From Lachnospiraceae bacterium (lineage in GTDB: Bacteria; Bacillota; Clostridia; Lachnospirales; Lachnospiraceae): a DNA stretch of 5,894 nucleotides. Location: contig JAAWLS010000158.1 of assembly GCA_022798035.1 (NCBI GenBank), forward strand, positions 1 to 5,894. Reading direction: 5' to 3'. The notes beneath the pieces were generated by a model, which worked only from the letters and a program-made list of their open reading frames with translations, searched no databases and was not told where the DNA came from. This document shows positions 5,732-5,894 of the stretch, piece after piece. The translations under genes and the position numbers were made by a program. Positions within the stretch are counted from its first letter, which is position 1. The number at the start of each line of letters is the position of its first letter.

Positions 5732-5796
5732 GATTACATGTTTCGCAGGGATAAGACCATTCCCTTGTAATCCGCTTTCAGACGGGAGAAAAGCGG
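5732..5796. repeat. Two adjacent hairpins of unknown function
   Basis: GATTACA (5732-5738) pairs with TGTAATC (5766-5772), enclosing AGGGA (5747-5751) with TCCCT (5761-5765), so that an eight-base bulge lies on the left arm only. Directly next, and sharing one base, CCGCTTT (5772-5778) pairs with AAAGCGG (5790-5796) around an 11-base loop. No U-run follows. I do not recognise a riboswitch class. They could be part of a small RNA or a repeat; the rest of 5693-5856 shows no gene. Confidence 0.4.
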
Positions 5797-5856
5797 CATC
5801 CGGCCTTCAGAATCAGGTGGAAATTTTCTGCAATTTTGTAAAGAAGTTGAAAGAAT

Positions 5857-5873
5857 TGTTACACAATTGTAAT
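5857..5873 (+). promoter_or_regulatory. WalR (YycF)-type direct repeat binding site
   Basis: TGTTAC (5857-5862), five bases, then TGTAAT (5868-5873) matches exactly the published Bacillus/Staphylococcus WalR consensus TGTWAH-N5-TGTWAH. A further half-site TGTAAA lies at 5837-5842. WalRK controls cell-wall hydrolases in Firmicutes. The likely target is a gene to the right of the window, whose promoter would lie at or past the edge. The motif is short and AT-rich, so chance occurrence is possible. Confidence 0.5.
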
Positions 5874-5894
5874 TAATTTTTCAAATATATTTTT

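Overview
The window reads as chromosomal DNA of a Gram-positive, low-to-mid GC Clostridia, most likely a Lachnospiraceae gut anaerobe. This rests on strong GGAGG-type ribosome binding sites, consensus TTGACA/TATAAT promoters, short U-tailed terminators, a CvfB/YitL protein, a YjfB-family small protein and a secreted SH3–NlpC/P60 hydrolase. The genus is inference only; there is no rRNA or other marker gene.

Layout. Positions 1-344 hold no credible gene. They are a dense patchwork of hairpins and repeated modules, including a terminator-like hairpin at 204-230 that probably ends a transcript from left of the window. Positions 345-2864 are a tight three-gene + strand operon: an acyl-ACP thioesterase (345-1055), the S1-domain RNA-binding protein CvfB (1052-1888, ATGA overlap) and a CPBP-family membrane protease (1902-2864). 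A long inverted repeat (2918-2974) separates this operon from a convergent 58-residue gene on the - strand (3018-3194), which is a YjfB-family putative motility protein. That gene is divergent from thioredoxin reductase trxB (3281-4201). A near-perfect housekeeping promoter (4291-4319) then drives a secreted cell-wall hydrolase with two SH3 domains and an NlpC/P60 catalytic domain (4413-5630), which ends at a good intrinsic terminator (5653-5692). The right flank (5693-5894) has no gene; it contains two adjacent hairpins and an exact match to the WalR (YycF) direct-repeat consensus at 5857-5873, probably the control region of a gene beyond the edge.

Working together: the first operon joins lipid metabolism (release of fatty acids from acyl-ACP), an RNA-binding regulator and a membrane protease, but no shared pathway is evident from sequence. 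TrxB supplies reduced thioredoxin. The hydrolase gene and the WalR-like box at the right edge suggest a small neighbourhood concerned with peptidoglycan remodelling. I see no defence island, prophage, CRISPR array or new multi-gene system. The most noteworthy items are the overlooked yjfB-like gene, the palindromic mosaic at the left edge, the promoter with an abutting palindrome before the hydrolase, and the WalR-like box.
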